The position numbers were made by a program, and so were the translations under genes. The notes under the pieces are model-generated. The model saw nothing but the letters and a program-made list of their open reading frames with translations, was not told the origin of the DNA and did not search any database. From an uncultured Acetatifactor sp. (GTDB lineage: Bacteria; Bacillota; Clostridia; Lachnospirales; Lachnospiraceae), in the NCBI GenBank assembly GCA_934433135.1, contig CAKRZO010000020.1, forward strand, positions 4,247 through 68,246: 64,000 nucleotides of DNA, read 5' to 3'. Of the stretch, positions 8,577 through 16,493 are shown piece by piece. Position 1 is the stretch's first letter, and the number at the start of each line of letters is the position of its first letter.

Positions 8577-9737
8577 ATGAGAAAATACGAATTAATTGCT
8601 CCCTGTCATTTCGGTATGGAGTCTGTTTTAAAAAAGGAAATCCAGGATTTGGGTTATGATACCACGGAAGTGGCAGATGGAAGAGTGACATTTTACGGAG
8701 ATGAAGAGGCTCTTTGCAGGGCAAATATCTTTCTGCGTACGGCAGAAAGAATTTTGATAAAGATAGGAAGTTTTCATGCGGAAAGCTTTGAAGATTTGTT
8801 TGTCGGAATTAAAGAACTTCCATGGGAGGAGTATCTTCCGAAAGATGCAAAATTCTGGGTAGCCAAAGCAGCCAGTGTAAAAAGTAAACTTTTCAGCCCA
8901 TCGGACATCCAGTCGATTGTAAAAAAAGCGATAGTAGAGAGACTTAAAGCGATTTATCACATCAGCTGGTTTGCCGAAGACGGAGACTCTTTCCCGATCC
9001 GCATCTTTTTGCTGAAGGATGAGGTGACGGTAGGATTGGACAGTACGGGCGAGTCTTTACATAAGCGTGGATACCGGAAGCTTACGGCCAAGGCTCCTAT
9101 TGCGGAAAACCTGGCAGCTGCCCTGATTCTGCTTACGCCATGGAATGCAGGCAGGATTCTGGTGGATCCATTTTGCGGAAGCGGAACCATACCGATTGAA
9201 GCGGCTATGATGGCTGCTAATATGGCACCGGGAATGAACAGGAGTTTTACGGCACAGACCTGGGAGCATATCGCCGGAAAGAGAATCTGGTATGATGCAT
9301 TTGATGAAGCACAGGAACTGGTAGACCTTTCTGTGGAAACGGATATTCAGGGCTATGATCTGGACGAAAAAATCGTGGCTGCCGCCAGAGAAAATGCAAA
9401 GCTGGCAGGAGTGGAAAAGCTCATTCATTTTCAACAAAGAAATGTATCTGAACTAAGCCATGCAAAAAAATACGGATTTATCATTACCAATCCGCCTTAT
9501 GGAGAACGTCTGGAGGAAAAAGCAGCGCTTCCGGCCTTGTATGCAACATTGGGAGAGCGGTTTAAACAGCTGGATTCCTGGAGTATGTATGTTATTACGG
9601 CGTATGAGCAGGCTCAAAGAGATATCGGACGCAAGGCAGACAAAAATCGAAAGATTTATAACGGAATGATGAAAACCTATTATTACCAGTTCCTGGGGCC
9701 TAAGCCGCCAAGACGGGAAAACAGAGGAGGGGAATGA
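8577..9737 (+). CDS. THUMP-domain 23S rRNA guanine N2-methyltransferase (RlmL/YpsC type)
   Basis: 386 residues. An N-terminal ferredoxin-like and THUMP RNA-binding part (about 1-155) precedes a Rossmann methyltransferase domain. The SAM site is VDPFCGSGTIPIEAA (about residue 198) and the catalytic motif IV is NPPYGERL (about residue 304), typical for N2-guanine methylation. The length matches YpsC-like enzymes, equal to the N-terminal half of E. coli RlmL. It overlaps the next gene by 4 bases. Confidence 0.9.
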   Translation: MRKYELIAPCHFGMESVLKKEIQDLGYDTTEVADGRVTFYGDEEALCRANIFLRTAERILIKIGSFHAESFEDLFVGIKELPWEEYLPKDAKFWVAKAASVKSKLFSPSDIQSIVKKAIVERLKAIYHISWFAEDGDSFPIRIFLLKDEVTVGLDSTGESLHKRGYRKLTAKAPIAENLAAALILLTPWNAGRILVDPFCGSGTIPIEAAMMAANMAPGMNRSFTAQTWEHIAGKRIWYDAFDEAQELVDLSVETDIQGYDLDEKIVAAARENAKLAGVEKLIHFQQRNVSELSHAKKYGFIITNPPYGERLEEKAALPALYATLGERFKQLDSWSMYVITAYEQAQRDIGRKADKNRKIYNGMMKTYYYQFLGPKPPRRENRGGE

Positions 9738-10399
9738 ACAGAATGAGAAAGAGAATTGTATTTGCAACGGGAAATGCCGGAAAGATAAAAGAAATCCGGA
9801 TGATTATGGCAGATACCGGAGTCGAAGTCTGCTCCGCAAAGGAAATCGGCATTACGGTGGAACCGGAAGAAAACGGCACTACTTATGAAGAAAATGCTTT
9901 GATCAAGGCGAGAGCAGTGGCACAGTGCCTTGCGGAACAAAAAAGCGGGCAGTCCGGCCTGCAGACACAGGCATTGGAGCAAACGCAGGATATTGTAATG
10001 GCGGATGATTCCGGGCTGGAGATTGATGCTCTGAACAAAGAACCAGGTGTTTTATCGGCAAGATATTTGGGAGAAGATACTTCCTATGCGATCAAAAACA
10101 AAAGTCTGATTGACCGCCTGGAGGGTGTTCCGGATGGGAAAAGAACGGCACGGTTTGTTTGTGCCATTGCAGCCGTTTTACCGGATGGCAGTGAATTGTT
10201 GACCAGAGCAGCTGTAGAGGGACGGATCGGATATGAAGAAAAAGGAAGCCATGGCTTTGGATATGATCCTATTTTTTACGTGCCGGAATTTGCAAAGACA
10301 ACGGCAGAGCTGACAGAAGAAGAGAAGAATAAGATCAGTCACCGGGGAAAGGCTTTACAACTGATGAAAGAGGAGTTAAAAAAACGATGCGAATATTAG
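9734..10399 (+). CDS. rdgB: XTP/dITP pyrophosphatase (RdgB/HAM1 family)
   Basis: 221 residues. It hydrolyses non-canonical purine NTPs (XTP, dITP) to monophosphates and keeps them out of DNA and RNA. Signatures seen: FATGNAGKIKEI at the start, MADDSGLEIDAL, GVLSARYLG and SHGFGYDPIFYVP. An extra Gln-rich segment of about 15 residues near residue 75 is unusual. The start overlaps the upstream stop; an in-frame ATG at 9743 is an alternative. Confidence 0.93.
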   Translation: MNRMRKRIVFATGNAGKIKEIRMIMADTGVEVCSAKEIGITVEPEENGTTYEENALIKARAVAQCLAEQKSGQSGLQTQALEQTQDIVMADDSGLEIDALNKEPGVLSARYLGEDTSYAIKNKSLIDRLEGVPDGKRTARFVCAIAAVLPDGSELLTRAAVEGRIGYEEKGSHGFGYDPIFYVPEFAKTTAELTEEEKNKISHRGKALQLMKEELKKRCEY

Positions 10400-10872
10400 T
10401 TGTAAGTGATACCCACAGAAAAGACGATAACTATTATAAGCTACTGAAGCGGGCGGGACACCTGGATCTGATTATTCATTGCGGAGATGCAGAAGGAAGT
10501 GAGACCGCTTTAGCGGCAGCAGCCGATTGCCCGGTATGGTTGGTGCAGGGAAACAATGATTTCTTTTGCGATTTGCCCAGAGAATTGGAATTTTATATCG
10601 GAAAATATAAATTCTGGGTTACTCACGGTCATCATTATTACGTATCTATGGGGACGGAGTTCTTGAAAAAAGAGGCAAAGAGCAGAGATGTGGATGTGGT
10701 TCTTTTCGGCCATACACATCGTCCGGTTGTGGACATGGAGACAGAAGGTGTTATTGCTGCCAATCCGGGCAGTCTTTCTTATCCCCGCCAGGCAGATTGC
10801 AGACCAAGCTATCTGTTGATAGAGATTGACAGGGAAGAAGAATTACATTTTACGATTGCATATTTTTCTTGA
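10387..10872 (+). CDS. YfcE-type metallophosphoesterase
   Basis: 161 residues with the full metal-binding set: SDTH (motif I), IIHCGDAEG (II), QGNNDF (III), THGHHYYV and FGHTHRP. YfcE/MJ0936-like enzymes are small phosphodiesterases of uncertain physiological substrate. It overlaps rdgB by 13 bases, a gene order common in Clostridia. Confidence 0.9.
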   Translation: MRILVVSDTHRKDDNYYKLLKRAGHLDLIIHCGDAEGSETALAAAADCPVWLVQGNNDFFCDLPRELEFYIGKYKFWVTHGHHYYVSMGTEFLKKEAKSRDVDVVLFGHTHRPVVDMETEGVIAANPGSLSYPRQADCRPSYLLIEIDREEELHFTIAYFS

Positions 10873-10897
10873 CAAATGAAAAAAATGAGTGTATAAT
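10869..10897 (+). promoter_or_regulatory. tRNA-Pro promoter
   Basis: TTGACA, 17-nt spacer, TATAAT; the -35 box overlaps the end of the phosphoesterase gene. Consensus strength is expected for a stable RNA. Confidence 0.85.
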
Positions 10898-10931
10898 ATC
10901 GTTTGTCTTTTGACTTACTTTGAAATTGTAC

Positions 10932-11006
10932 CGGGGTGTGGCTCAGCTTGGCTAGAGCGCCTGGTTTGGGACCAGGAAGTCGCAGGTTCGAATCCTGTCA
11001 CCCCGA
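10932..11006 (+). tRNA. tRNA-Pro (anticodon TGG)
   Basis: Acceptor CGGGGTG/CACCCCG, anticodon loop TTTGGGA within CCTGG/CCAGG, and T-arm GCAGGTTCGAATCCTGT. CCA is not encoded. Confidence 0.95.
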
Positions 11007-11028
11007 TTCAAAATATTTCAAAAAATTG

Positions 11029-11057
11029 TTGACAAGAACAGTATTGTAGTGTAAAAT
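11029..11057 (+). promoter_or_regulatory. Promoter ahead of tRNA-Arg(TCT)
   Basis: TTGACA, 17-nt spacer, TAAAAT, 38 bases before the tRNA. It probably drives Arg-His-Gln-Lys as one transcript. Confidence 0.75.
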
Positions 11058-11095
11058 GTCCTTTGTCGGTGCAGCAATGATAGCTGCCGGGATGT

Positions 11096-11169
<74 letters not shown>

Positions 11170-11197
11170 TTGAGATTTTATAATCTCTAAATGAAAT

Positions 11198-11272
11198 GGT
11201 GGGTATAGCGCAGCTGGTTAGCGCGCCAGATTGTGGCTCTGGAGGCCAAGGGTTCGAATCCCTTTATCCACC
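11198..11272 (+). tRNA. tRNA-His (anticodon GTG)
   Basis: Acceptor GTGGGTA/TATCCAC with the extra G at -1 opposite C73, the histidine identity pair. The anticodon loop is ATTGTGGC. Confidence 0.95.
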
Positions 11273-11319
11273 CTCATGTGTAAGATTGTGTCTTTATGAC
11301 ACGCTTGGTGTCATACTAT

Positions 11320-11391
11320 AGGGCTATCGCCAAGCGGTAAGGCACAGCACTTTGACTGCTGCATTCGCTGGTTCGAATCCAGCTAGCCCTG
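11320..11391 (+). tRNA. tRNA-Gln (anticodon TTG)
   Basis: Acceptor AGGGCTA/TAGCCCT. The anticodon arm is CAGCA-CTTTGAC-TGCTG. Confidence 0.95.
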
Positions 11392-11419
11392 TTGTACCTT
11401 TTTAGTGTACATGTATTGT

Positions 11420-11492
11420 GGGATATTAGCTCAGTCGGTAGAGCACTTGACTTTTAATCAAGTTGTCCCGGGTTCGAATCCCGGATGTCTCA
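11420..11492 (+). tRNA. tRNA-Lys (anticodon TTT), prophage insertion point
   Basis: Acceptor GGGATAT/ATGTCTC with discriminator A, and anticodon arm CTTGA-CTTTTAA-TCAAG. The gene is intact. The prophage begins a few bases behind it, and the recombinase reading frame on the other strand runs into it. Confidence 0.95.
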
Positions 11493-12957
11493 CTATTCGG
11501 TGTTCATCCGAACACCTGAAGATCTCAGGATCAAAGTCAACAGAGTGGTTATTGTCTGCGTAATTGTAGGCAATGACCACTTTTTTGTTGTAGACATAAA
11601 CAGAATGCACAAATACATCCATGAGCCTCTGCTTGAAAGCAGGATCAGATACATCACCCTTTTTGAAGAGGTTGAGCCAGTATACAATATGATCCCTGGT
11701 GAGAGCAGGCTTCTGAATTTCTTCTTTGGCAATATGCACCTTCAGATCTTCAGCCTGGGCCTCTAATTCCATTAGCCTCTGTTTGGTGGTGGAGGTGATG
11801 ATGCCCTGCTCAATGGCCTTCATAATATTGTTGATGGCCTTCTCAGTATCCTTCAGAGCAGAAATATGCTGCTCCAATCTCAAATTAACTGTATCCCTGG
11901 CCTGGATCTCCATCACACGATCTGCCAGGTATTCAATCACATCATCCTGAAGCACATCATTGATGGTATAATACACAACAAGATCCTCCAAATCATCCTT
12001 GCGGTATGTTTTCAGAGTGCATTTATCAGAGCCATGCTTCCGCTTCCGGGCTGCACATTTATAATATGAGTATCGGATCCCCTTCTTTCCATATCCGCAT
12101 TCACCCACCAAAAGAGAGCCACACTCCCCACAATATGCTTTGAGAGAGAGCAAATATTTCTCATCCGCTTTGTAGGAAGAAGCCTGGCCAACACGCTTGT
12201 GGAAAGTTACATGAACAGCATTCCACAATTCCTGGCTGATAATGGCAGGGATCGGGATTGGAATGCCATCATAGAAGCAGCGGCCAATATATTTCTCATT
12301 CCTGAGCATGGTATAAATGCCATTCTTTGTGATCAGGCCGCCTTTTCTGTTCCTAACTCCCATCCTTTCAAGATTTTCCAATATTTCAACAGCGGTGCAT
12401 CCGGCTGCATAATTTTCAAAGACATAACGAACAACCCAGGCCTCTTTTACCTCAACCTGGTACATTTTATCAACAATTTTATAACCATATGGAGCCTGAC
12501 CGCTGACAGCATAACCCTTCAGGGCACTCTCCCGGTGGCCTCTTTTCACTTTTTGCCTCAGATCGGCCACATAATACTCAGCAAGGCCCTCCATAAGGCT
12601 CTCCAAAATAATGCCTTCAGGGCCATCAGGTATGATTTCCTTTGCATAAAGCAAGCGGATCCCATGCCTCTTCAATTTGATTTTATTCAGGGCAATCTCT
12701 TCACGATCCCTCCCGAATCGGTCTATTTTCCAAACTATGATGGAATCAAACTGCTTTTTTTCTGCATCCCGGAGCATCCGGTTGAATTCTCCTCTATTTT
12801 CAAAATCAGAGCCGGATATGTGCCGATCAGCATATACATCCAAAACAGTGATTCCATTTTCCTTTGCGTAAGCCATGCAATCCCTCACCTGGCCCTCAAT
12901 ACTCTGATCCGTTTGTCGGGGGCCGGGAGAATACCTGGCATAAATAACTGCATTCAT
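11458..12957 (-). CDS. Large serine recombinase (prophage integrase)
   Basis: 499 residues. The resolvase catalytic domain (about 1-150) has the nucleophile Ser10 in YARYSPG and the arginine-rich KIDRFGRDREE. A recombinase domain (about 160-265) and a zinc ribbon (CGECG, later YYKCAAR and KC) follow, then a coiled-coil region near 370-410. It catalyses integration and excision of the phage. AGGAGG precedes the start. The last residues HPGFEPGTT are the antisense of the tRNA-Lys T-arm; the native phage ORF must end differently. Confidence 0.92.
   Translation of the reverse strand: MNAVIYARYSPGPRQTDQSIEGQVRDCMAYAKENGITVLDVYADRHISGSDFENRGEFNRMLRDAEKKQFDSIIVWKIDRFGRDREEIALNKIKLKRHGIRLLYAKEIIPDGPEGIILESLMEGLAEYYVADLRQKVKRGHRESALKGYAVSGQAPYGYKIVDKMYQVEVKEAWVVRYVFENYAAGCTAVEILENLERMGVRNRKGGLITKNGIYTMLRNEKYIGRCFYDGIPIPIPAIISQELWNAVHVTFHKRVGQASSYKADEKYLLSLKAYCGECGSLLVGECGYGKKGIRYSYYKCAARKRKHGSDKCTLKTYRKDDLEDLVVYYTINDVLQDDVIEYLADRVMEIQARDTVNLRLEQHISALKDTEKAINNIMKAIEQGIITSTTKQRLMELEAQAEDLKVHIAKEEIQKPALTRDHIVYWLNLFKKGDVSDPAFKQRLMDVFVHSVYVYNKKVVIAYNYADNNHSVDFDPEIFRCSDEHRIVRHPGFEPGTT
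11495..11516. other. Candidate attL of the prophage
   Basis: ATTCGGTG-TTC-ATCCGAAC lies 3 bases behind tRNA-Lys. Its left half is the reverse complement of the right half of the candidate site at the other end (CACCGAAT), and its right half mirrors that site's left half (GTTCGGAT). That is the B/P' and P/B' arrangement left by a serine integrase. GGTGTTC-ATCC-GAACACC within it is also a hairpin, so a terminator is an alternative. Confidence 0.4.
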
Positions 12958-13065
12958 TGCAGAACCTCCTAAAAATGAGCATAAAAATGCCCGGAAACTG
13001 ATTGAAAGCTCCAGGAGATAATGCTACAATATATCTGCGACAATACATGAGCAGTATCTCATGGG

Positions 13066-13086
13066 AGCCCTGGTGAAAGCCGGGGC
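13066..13086. terminator. Hairpin between integrase and TM2 genes
   Basis: AGCCC and GGGCT enclose a 12-nt loop followed by TTTTATTTATT on the plus strand. It lies just past the end of the TM2-domain gene. Confidence 0.4.
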
Positions 13087-13092
13087 TTTTAT

Positions 13093-13659
13093 TTATTCAT
13101 CAATAACAATAATGCACCGGCATCCCAAATGGAATGGTGGGCAATTATATCCAATCTTTGCAGCGGAAATAGGAAAAGCCTTGCCTTTGAATCTCCTGCA
13201 CACATCACACATTTTCTCATCATCACAAGCAATGATTTTGTATCTACTGGCATCACAAGAGGCCAAATCACTCAGAGTTTTTGTGTTAGCATAATAATTT
13301 CCGACATAACCAATGCGGAGAGCTAAATCTTCACACATGGCATCCGGGTGCCCACCTCTGTATGCTTTGGCAATCCTGGAATATGAGATGCCGGATTTTA
13401 TCATTGGAAGTACAAAGGAAACAAATTCAGGATCCAAATTAGTGCAAAGAACATCCGCAACATCATCCTGGGGAATCCTGGCAGTTGGGATGTTCTTTTT
13501 ACGAATAAGCGGCAGCAGTGCCATAACACAATCATATAACCAACCAATCCCAAAGAGGCCAAAGGTGAGCAGATAAAGAATGCCCATGCCGGCCTTTTTC
13601 TGCATGAATTTGTGCACACCGCACCATCCAAAAAGGAGGGTGATGATAAAGTTTGCCAT
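13093..13659 (-). CDS. TM2-domain membrane protein with a minor-capsid-like Cys motif
   Basis: 188 residues. The N-terminal 50 are a TM2 domain: FGWCGVHKFMQKKAGMGILY then a second helix with GIGWLYDC. The C-terminal 40 residues read CDVCRRFKGKAF, then IGYNCPPFHLGCRC. The same spacing of C, GK-F, N-PPxH and CRC occurs in the phage's own minor capsid protein (ICRSLDGKVF, MNPMHPFCRS). It lies between repressor and integrase, where phages keep genes expressed in lysogens. A role in superinfection exclusion is inference only. Confidence 0.75.
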   Translation of the reverse strand: MANFIITLLFGWCGVHKFMQKKAGMGILYLLTFGLFGIGWLYDCVMALLPLIRKKNIPTARIPQDDVADVLCTNLDPEFVSFVLPMIKSGISYSRIAKAYRGGHPDAMCEDLALRIGYVGNYYANTKTLSDLASCDASRYKIIACDDEKMCDVCRRFKGKAFPISAAKIGYNCPPFHLGCRCIIVIDE

Positions 13660-13674
13660 GCAACTACCTCCTTT

Positions 13675-14169
13675 TTATGCTTCTTTTGCGTTCTGATCTG
13701 TGCCTTCTGTGGTATTCAAGGCAGATGAGCCCATGCTCTGTGCAGAATTGGAGATCATTTTTTTATATGATTCCTCAGCTTCTTCCACAGTAACCCTCCG
13801 GGCAGCGGATAATCTCTCTTTAAAATGATGTATAAGCTGCTCACGAAGATCAGGACCAAGCTCAAAATAGGCCTTCAAAATATTCAATTCCAAATCTGTG
13901 GCACTATGCTGCTTTGCAAATTCATCCAGGCTGAATGTTTCTGCCTGCACTTCCATTTCTCCATTGCCATTCAGCAACCAATCCTCACTCACAGAAAACT
14001 CTTTGCAGATCAATTTGATCAGGGAGAGCTTTTGCTCCGGCCTTGCCAGGGCATCCAATTCTATATTATTGATAACAGACCGGCTCACACCCAATCTTTC
14101 TCCAAAAGCTGTCTGAGATAAATGCAAATGCTCTTTTCTCAAATATCTGATTCTCTCATGCAACTCCAT
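13675..14169 (-). CDS. XRE family phage repressor (CI-like)
   Basis: 164 residues. The HTH is at about residues 6-65 (RIRYLRKEHLHLSQTAFGERLGVSRSVINNIE, WLLNGNGEM). There is no LexA-type peptidase domain, so induction by self-cleavage is not expected. It is divergent from the early operon across a region with three TTGCCTT-type sites, which it is the natural candidate to bind. Its ribosome site is AAAGGAGG. Confidence 0.9.
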   Translation of the reverse strand: MELHERIRYLRKEHLHLSQTAFGERLGVSRSVINNIELDALARPEQKLSLIKLICKEFSVSEDWLLNGNGEMEVQAETFSLDEFAKQHSATDLELNILKAYFELGPDLREQLIHHFKERLSAARRVTVEEAEESYKKMISNSAQSMGSSALNTTEGTDQNAKEA

Positions 14170-14190
14170 ATATGAAACAACCTCCTTTTG

Positions 14191-14312
14191 TTTGATGTGA
14201 TTTTAGTATATATCTCATTTTTGCCTTAGTCAAGACAAAAAACAAAAAATAATTTCAAAAATGCATTGACAAAGGCAAATATAGGGTGTAAAATGACCTC
14301 ATCAAGGCAAAC
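14191..14312. promoter_or_regulatory. Divergent lysogeny/early promoters with three operator sites
   Basis: Operators: TTGCCTTAGTCAAGA at 14221; its inverse TTGACAAAGGCAAA at 14266-14279; partial TCAAGGCAAAC at 14302. Rightward promoter: TTGACA (14266) -17- TAAAAT (14289). Leftward promoter on the minus strand: TTGACT -17- TATACT (about 14196-14235). Both -35 boxes lie inside operators, so bound repressor would block both promoters. Confidence 0.8.
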
Positions 14313-14356
14313 AAAAACAGAAAAAAGATTGATTAAACCAAAACGGAGGAGCAGAG

Positions 14357-14533
14357 ATGGCAGAGAATGGTGGTTTGACATACGGACAGAAAAGAGAACT
14401 GGCCTGGGAGCTACACCAGGAACTACTTGAAGCAATTCCTGGTGAGCCAAGGCTCTCAGAGGTGGATGAGATCATTGAAGAAATGAAGGGATTCATCCAT
14501 GCAAGAGCCACAGTGCCAAAGGTGAAGGAATAA
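14357..14533 (+). CDS. Small early protein, first gene of the rightward operon
   Basis: 58 residues (MAENGGLTYGQKRELAWELH...), acidic and helical, with GGAGGAG before the ATG. It holds the cro position, first behind the early promoter. No HTH is evident and I do not recognise the family. Confidence 0.6.
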   Translation: MAENGGLTYGQKRELAWELHQELLEAIPGEPRLSEVDEIIEEMKGFIHARATVPKVKE

Positions 14534-14535
14534 CC

Positions 14536-14691
14536 CTATACTTTGGCTTTGCCAGGATGCTTTGCATCATACTCAGAAAGAGCTTTTTGATTTTCTTTTA
14601 CTTTTTGACGGAAGGCAAGAAGATCAAGCTCTTTCTCAGTAGCGGCAGTATATGCCAAAGCAATGAAAAAATTCTCATCTTTGTGATCCAC
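14536..14691 (-). CDS. Small protein on the opposite strand within the early region
   Basis: 51 residues from a GTG start (DHKDENFFIALAYTAATEKELDLL...), ending convergent with and 2 bases from the 58-residue gene. AGGAGGTGATT, a near-perfect ribosome site, lies 8 bases upstream, and a TATAAT is seen about 30 bases further upstream on the same strand. The strong signals argue for a real gene. Function unknown. Confidence 0.5.
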   Translation of the reverse strand: MDHKDENFFIALAYTAATEKELDLLAFRQKVKENQKALSEYDAKHPGKAKV

Positions 14692-14750
14692 AGCAATCAC
14701 CTCCTCTCAATATGATGAGGAGATTATACAACAAAATGGAGGGATAAGCC

Positions 14751-15050
14751 ATGAACAGAGCCGAATTTGAAAGCAGAGTTGAAAAGAGAAAAGGATTTGC
14801 AATGAGTGTGACCGAAGCGGATTGGAAGATCATTGAGAAGGTATATACCTTCCACCCTTCCATCAGCGAAACCAAAGGAAAAGAGCAGATTGCTGATCTC
14901 TACACAGAGTATGGTATGGGAATCATCAGAGATATGTTGCCAAGAGCTGAAGTGATGCAGAAATTGGAAGAGGATCAGAGAAAAGCCAGGGCAGAACTTA
15001 ATAGAATCACCGAACTGATAGAGGAAACAAGAGCAGGAGGTGAGATCTAA
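14751..15050 (+). CDS. Phage early protein, unknown function
   Basis: 99 residues with a predicted coiled coil at about 65-95 (EVMQKLEEDQRKARAELNRITELIEE). ATGGAGGGATAAGCC precedes the ATG. The same leader is repeated before the gene at 19352, suggesting shared expression signals. It overlaps the next start by one base. Confidence 0.75.
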   Translation: MNRAEFESRVEKRKGFAMSVTEADWKIIEKVYTFHPSISETKGKEQIADLYTEYGMGIIRDMLPRAEVMQKLEEDQRKARAELNRITELIEETRAGGEI

Positions 15051-15514
15051 TGGCAGCAAAACTGAAAGCATATTGGGATCAGGATATATATGATCATAAC
15101 ATCCTGATTATAGAGAAAAGCAGGGGCAAGCTCAACCAAGACGAGGTTTTGGAACTGCTCAGATATGAGAAGAGCGGAGCCTTCCAGGGCAATTATGTGC
15201 ACATCCTGAGGGCCGGAGAAGCCACTTGCGGAGCAGATTGGGGATTTGAAGAGGATCCGAAGGGTGATGAATGGGTGCTCTACCAGGTGGAAGAGATGGA
15301 AAATTGCCCGGTGTGCAATAGAATGTCACCGCTCCTGCAATATTGCCCGGAATGTGGCAAGGAACTGATTGCAAAACCGGATGCAGAGAGAGGAATCCGC
15401 TCACAATCCAAGGCCATCCTGGATGCCATTATCAGGACAAACCTGGTAAATGCCCAGGATGAAGAGGGATGCCTGAGGATCCTGGATGGAATTCTGAAGG
15501 AGGTGCTCAAATGA
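15050..15514 (+). CDS. Phage protein with a zinc ribbon
   Basis: 154 residues. Near residues 85-105 it has CPVCNRMSPLLQYCPECGKEL, a four-Cys zinc ribbon. The remainder is unlike known enzymes. It overlaps the next gene (ATGA). Confidence 0.75.
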   Translation: MAAKLKAYWDQDIYDHNILIIEKSRGKLNQDEVLELLRYEKSGAFQGNYVHILRAGEATCGADWGFEEDPKGDEWVLYQVEEMENCPVCNRMSPLLQYCPECGKELIAKPDAERGIRSQSKAILDAIIRTNLVNAQDEEGCLRILDGILKEVLK

Positions 15515-15747
15515 CAGACAAGCAGAGAGGCAACGAGGAGGCAGAGAAGCTCCTAGAAGCAATGAAGAAGGAAGCGGTGAACATGATCAAAAGCACCGGA
15601 TTCCAGGAAACCAAAAAAGCATGGTATCACTCACACCTGGGATCCATTGATTTTGCAAGGCAGATGGGCCTCATCAGTGAAAAGAGAAGGCAGCAGTTAT
15701 ACAAAGAATTCAAGGAAGAGCTGAAGGAGGCCGGGAATGACAGATAA
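15511..15747 (+). CDS. Small phage early protein
   Basis: 78 residues, charged and helical (MTDKQRGNEEAEKLLEAMKK...). The start is the ATG overlapping the upstream stop; AGGAGGTGCTCAA precedes it. Family not recognised. Confidence 0.7.
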   Translation: MTDKQRGNEEAEKLLEAMKKEAVNMIKSTGFQETKKAWYHSHLGSIDFARQMGLISEKRRQQLYKEFKEELKEAGNDR

Positions 15748-16270
15748 ACAGAGAGAACTTCTGAAGAAGCTGCAAGCCCTGGCAGAGAGAGGGGTTGGCG
15801 GCGAGAAGGAAACCGCTGAGAGGAAACTGAAACAGCTCATCAAGAAGTATGGGATTGAAGAGGCTGAATTGGATGAGGAAAAAATCATTGATTTTGATTT
15901 CAAATACCACAGCAAATGGGAGATGCAGCTCCTCCGGCAGTTGTTCTATAAAATGTTCGGCAAAGAGTACAGATCAAAAAGCTATATATACAGATACGGA
16001 AAAGGAAGCAGATCACTGTATGGAATAGCCTGCACCCAGGCAGAGGGCCTGCAATTACAGATAGAGTATGATTTTTATAGAGCTCTCTTTGAGGAAGAAT
16101 TGGAACTATTTCAGAGTGCTTTTATTCAGAAGCACCGCATATTTGATCCGAATGGCGGTTCAGATGATAAGGAGCTGACACCGGAGGAGATAGAGAGAAT
16201 ATTGAGAATGCAGCAGTTGATGAATGGAATGCAGGATAAAAGCCTCAATCCACTCATTGAAGCCGAATAG
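15737..16270 (+). CDS. DUF2786-like phage protein
   Basis: 177 residues. The first 45 residues (RELLKKLQALAERGVGGEKETAERKLKQLIKKYGIEEAEL) have the pattern of DUF2786, found in phage and conjugative-element proteins of unknown function. It overlaps the previous gene by 11 bases. Confidence 0.7.
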   Translation: MTDKQRELLKKLQALAERGVGGEKETAERKLKQLIKKYGIEEAELDEEKIIDFDFKYHSKWEMQLLRQLFYKMFGKEYRSKSYIYRYGKGSRSLYGIACTQAEGLQLQIEYDFYRALFEEELELFQSAFIQKHRIFDPNGGSDDKELTPEEIERILRMQQLMNGMQDKSLNPLIEAE

Positions 16271-16286
16271 GAGGGAGATGGAGAAC

Positions 16287-16475
16287 ATGATGGAAACAAA
16301 GCAGGAAAAGAAGATGGATGTTGTGCTTCCTCAGAGTGAGAAGGCAATGGCGGTGGAAGTGATGGATTTCATTCACGAACTCACCCAGGGAGAGCAGAGA
16401 GAATTTATGAATTTTCTCCACGGTGCAAAGTTTGTAATGACTTTAAACAGAGGCCCGGCCAGTAAAACAGTATAA
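16287..16475 (+). CDS. Small phage early protein
   Basis: About 62 residues. The ATG at 16287 is preferred because GGAGGGAG lies 9 bases upstream; ATG at 16278 is too close to that site. It contains DFIHELTQGEQREFMNFLHGAKF, an amphipathic helix pair. Function unknown. Confidence 0.6.
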   Translation: MMETKQEKKMDVVLPQSEKAMAVEVMDFIHELTQGEQREFMNFLHGAKFVMTLNRGPASKTV

Positions 16476-16493
16476 ACACCGGGGAGGGATGCC

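Noticed and set aside
11470..11485. CGAATCCC shared by the tRNA-Lys T-arm (11475) and the right boundary (48823) as attachment core
   Set aside because: Crossing over there would leave a host tRNA without a matching acceptor stem in the empty site, so the 8-bp match is probably chance.
12199..12972. 257-codon open frame on the plus strand
   Set aside because: It lies fully antisense to the serine recombinase, has no ribosome site and no recognisable domain; it is a shadow of the real gene.
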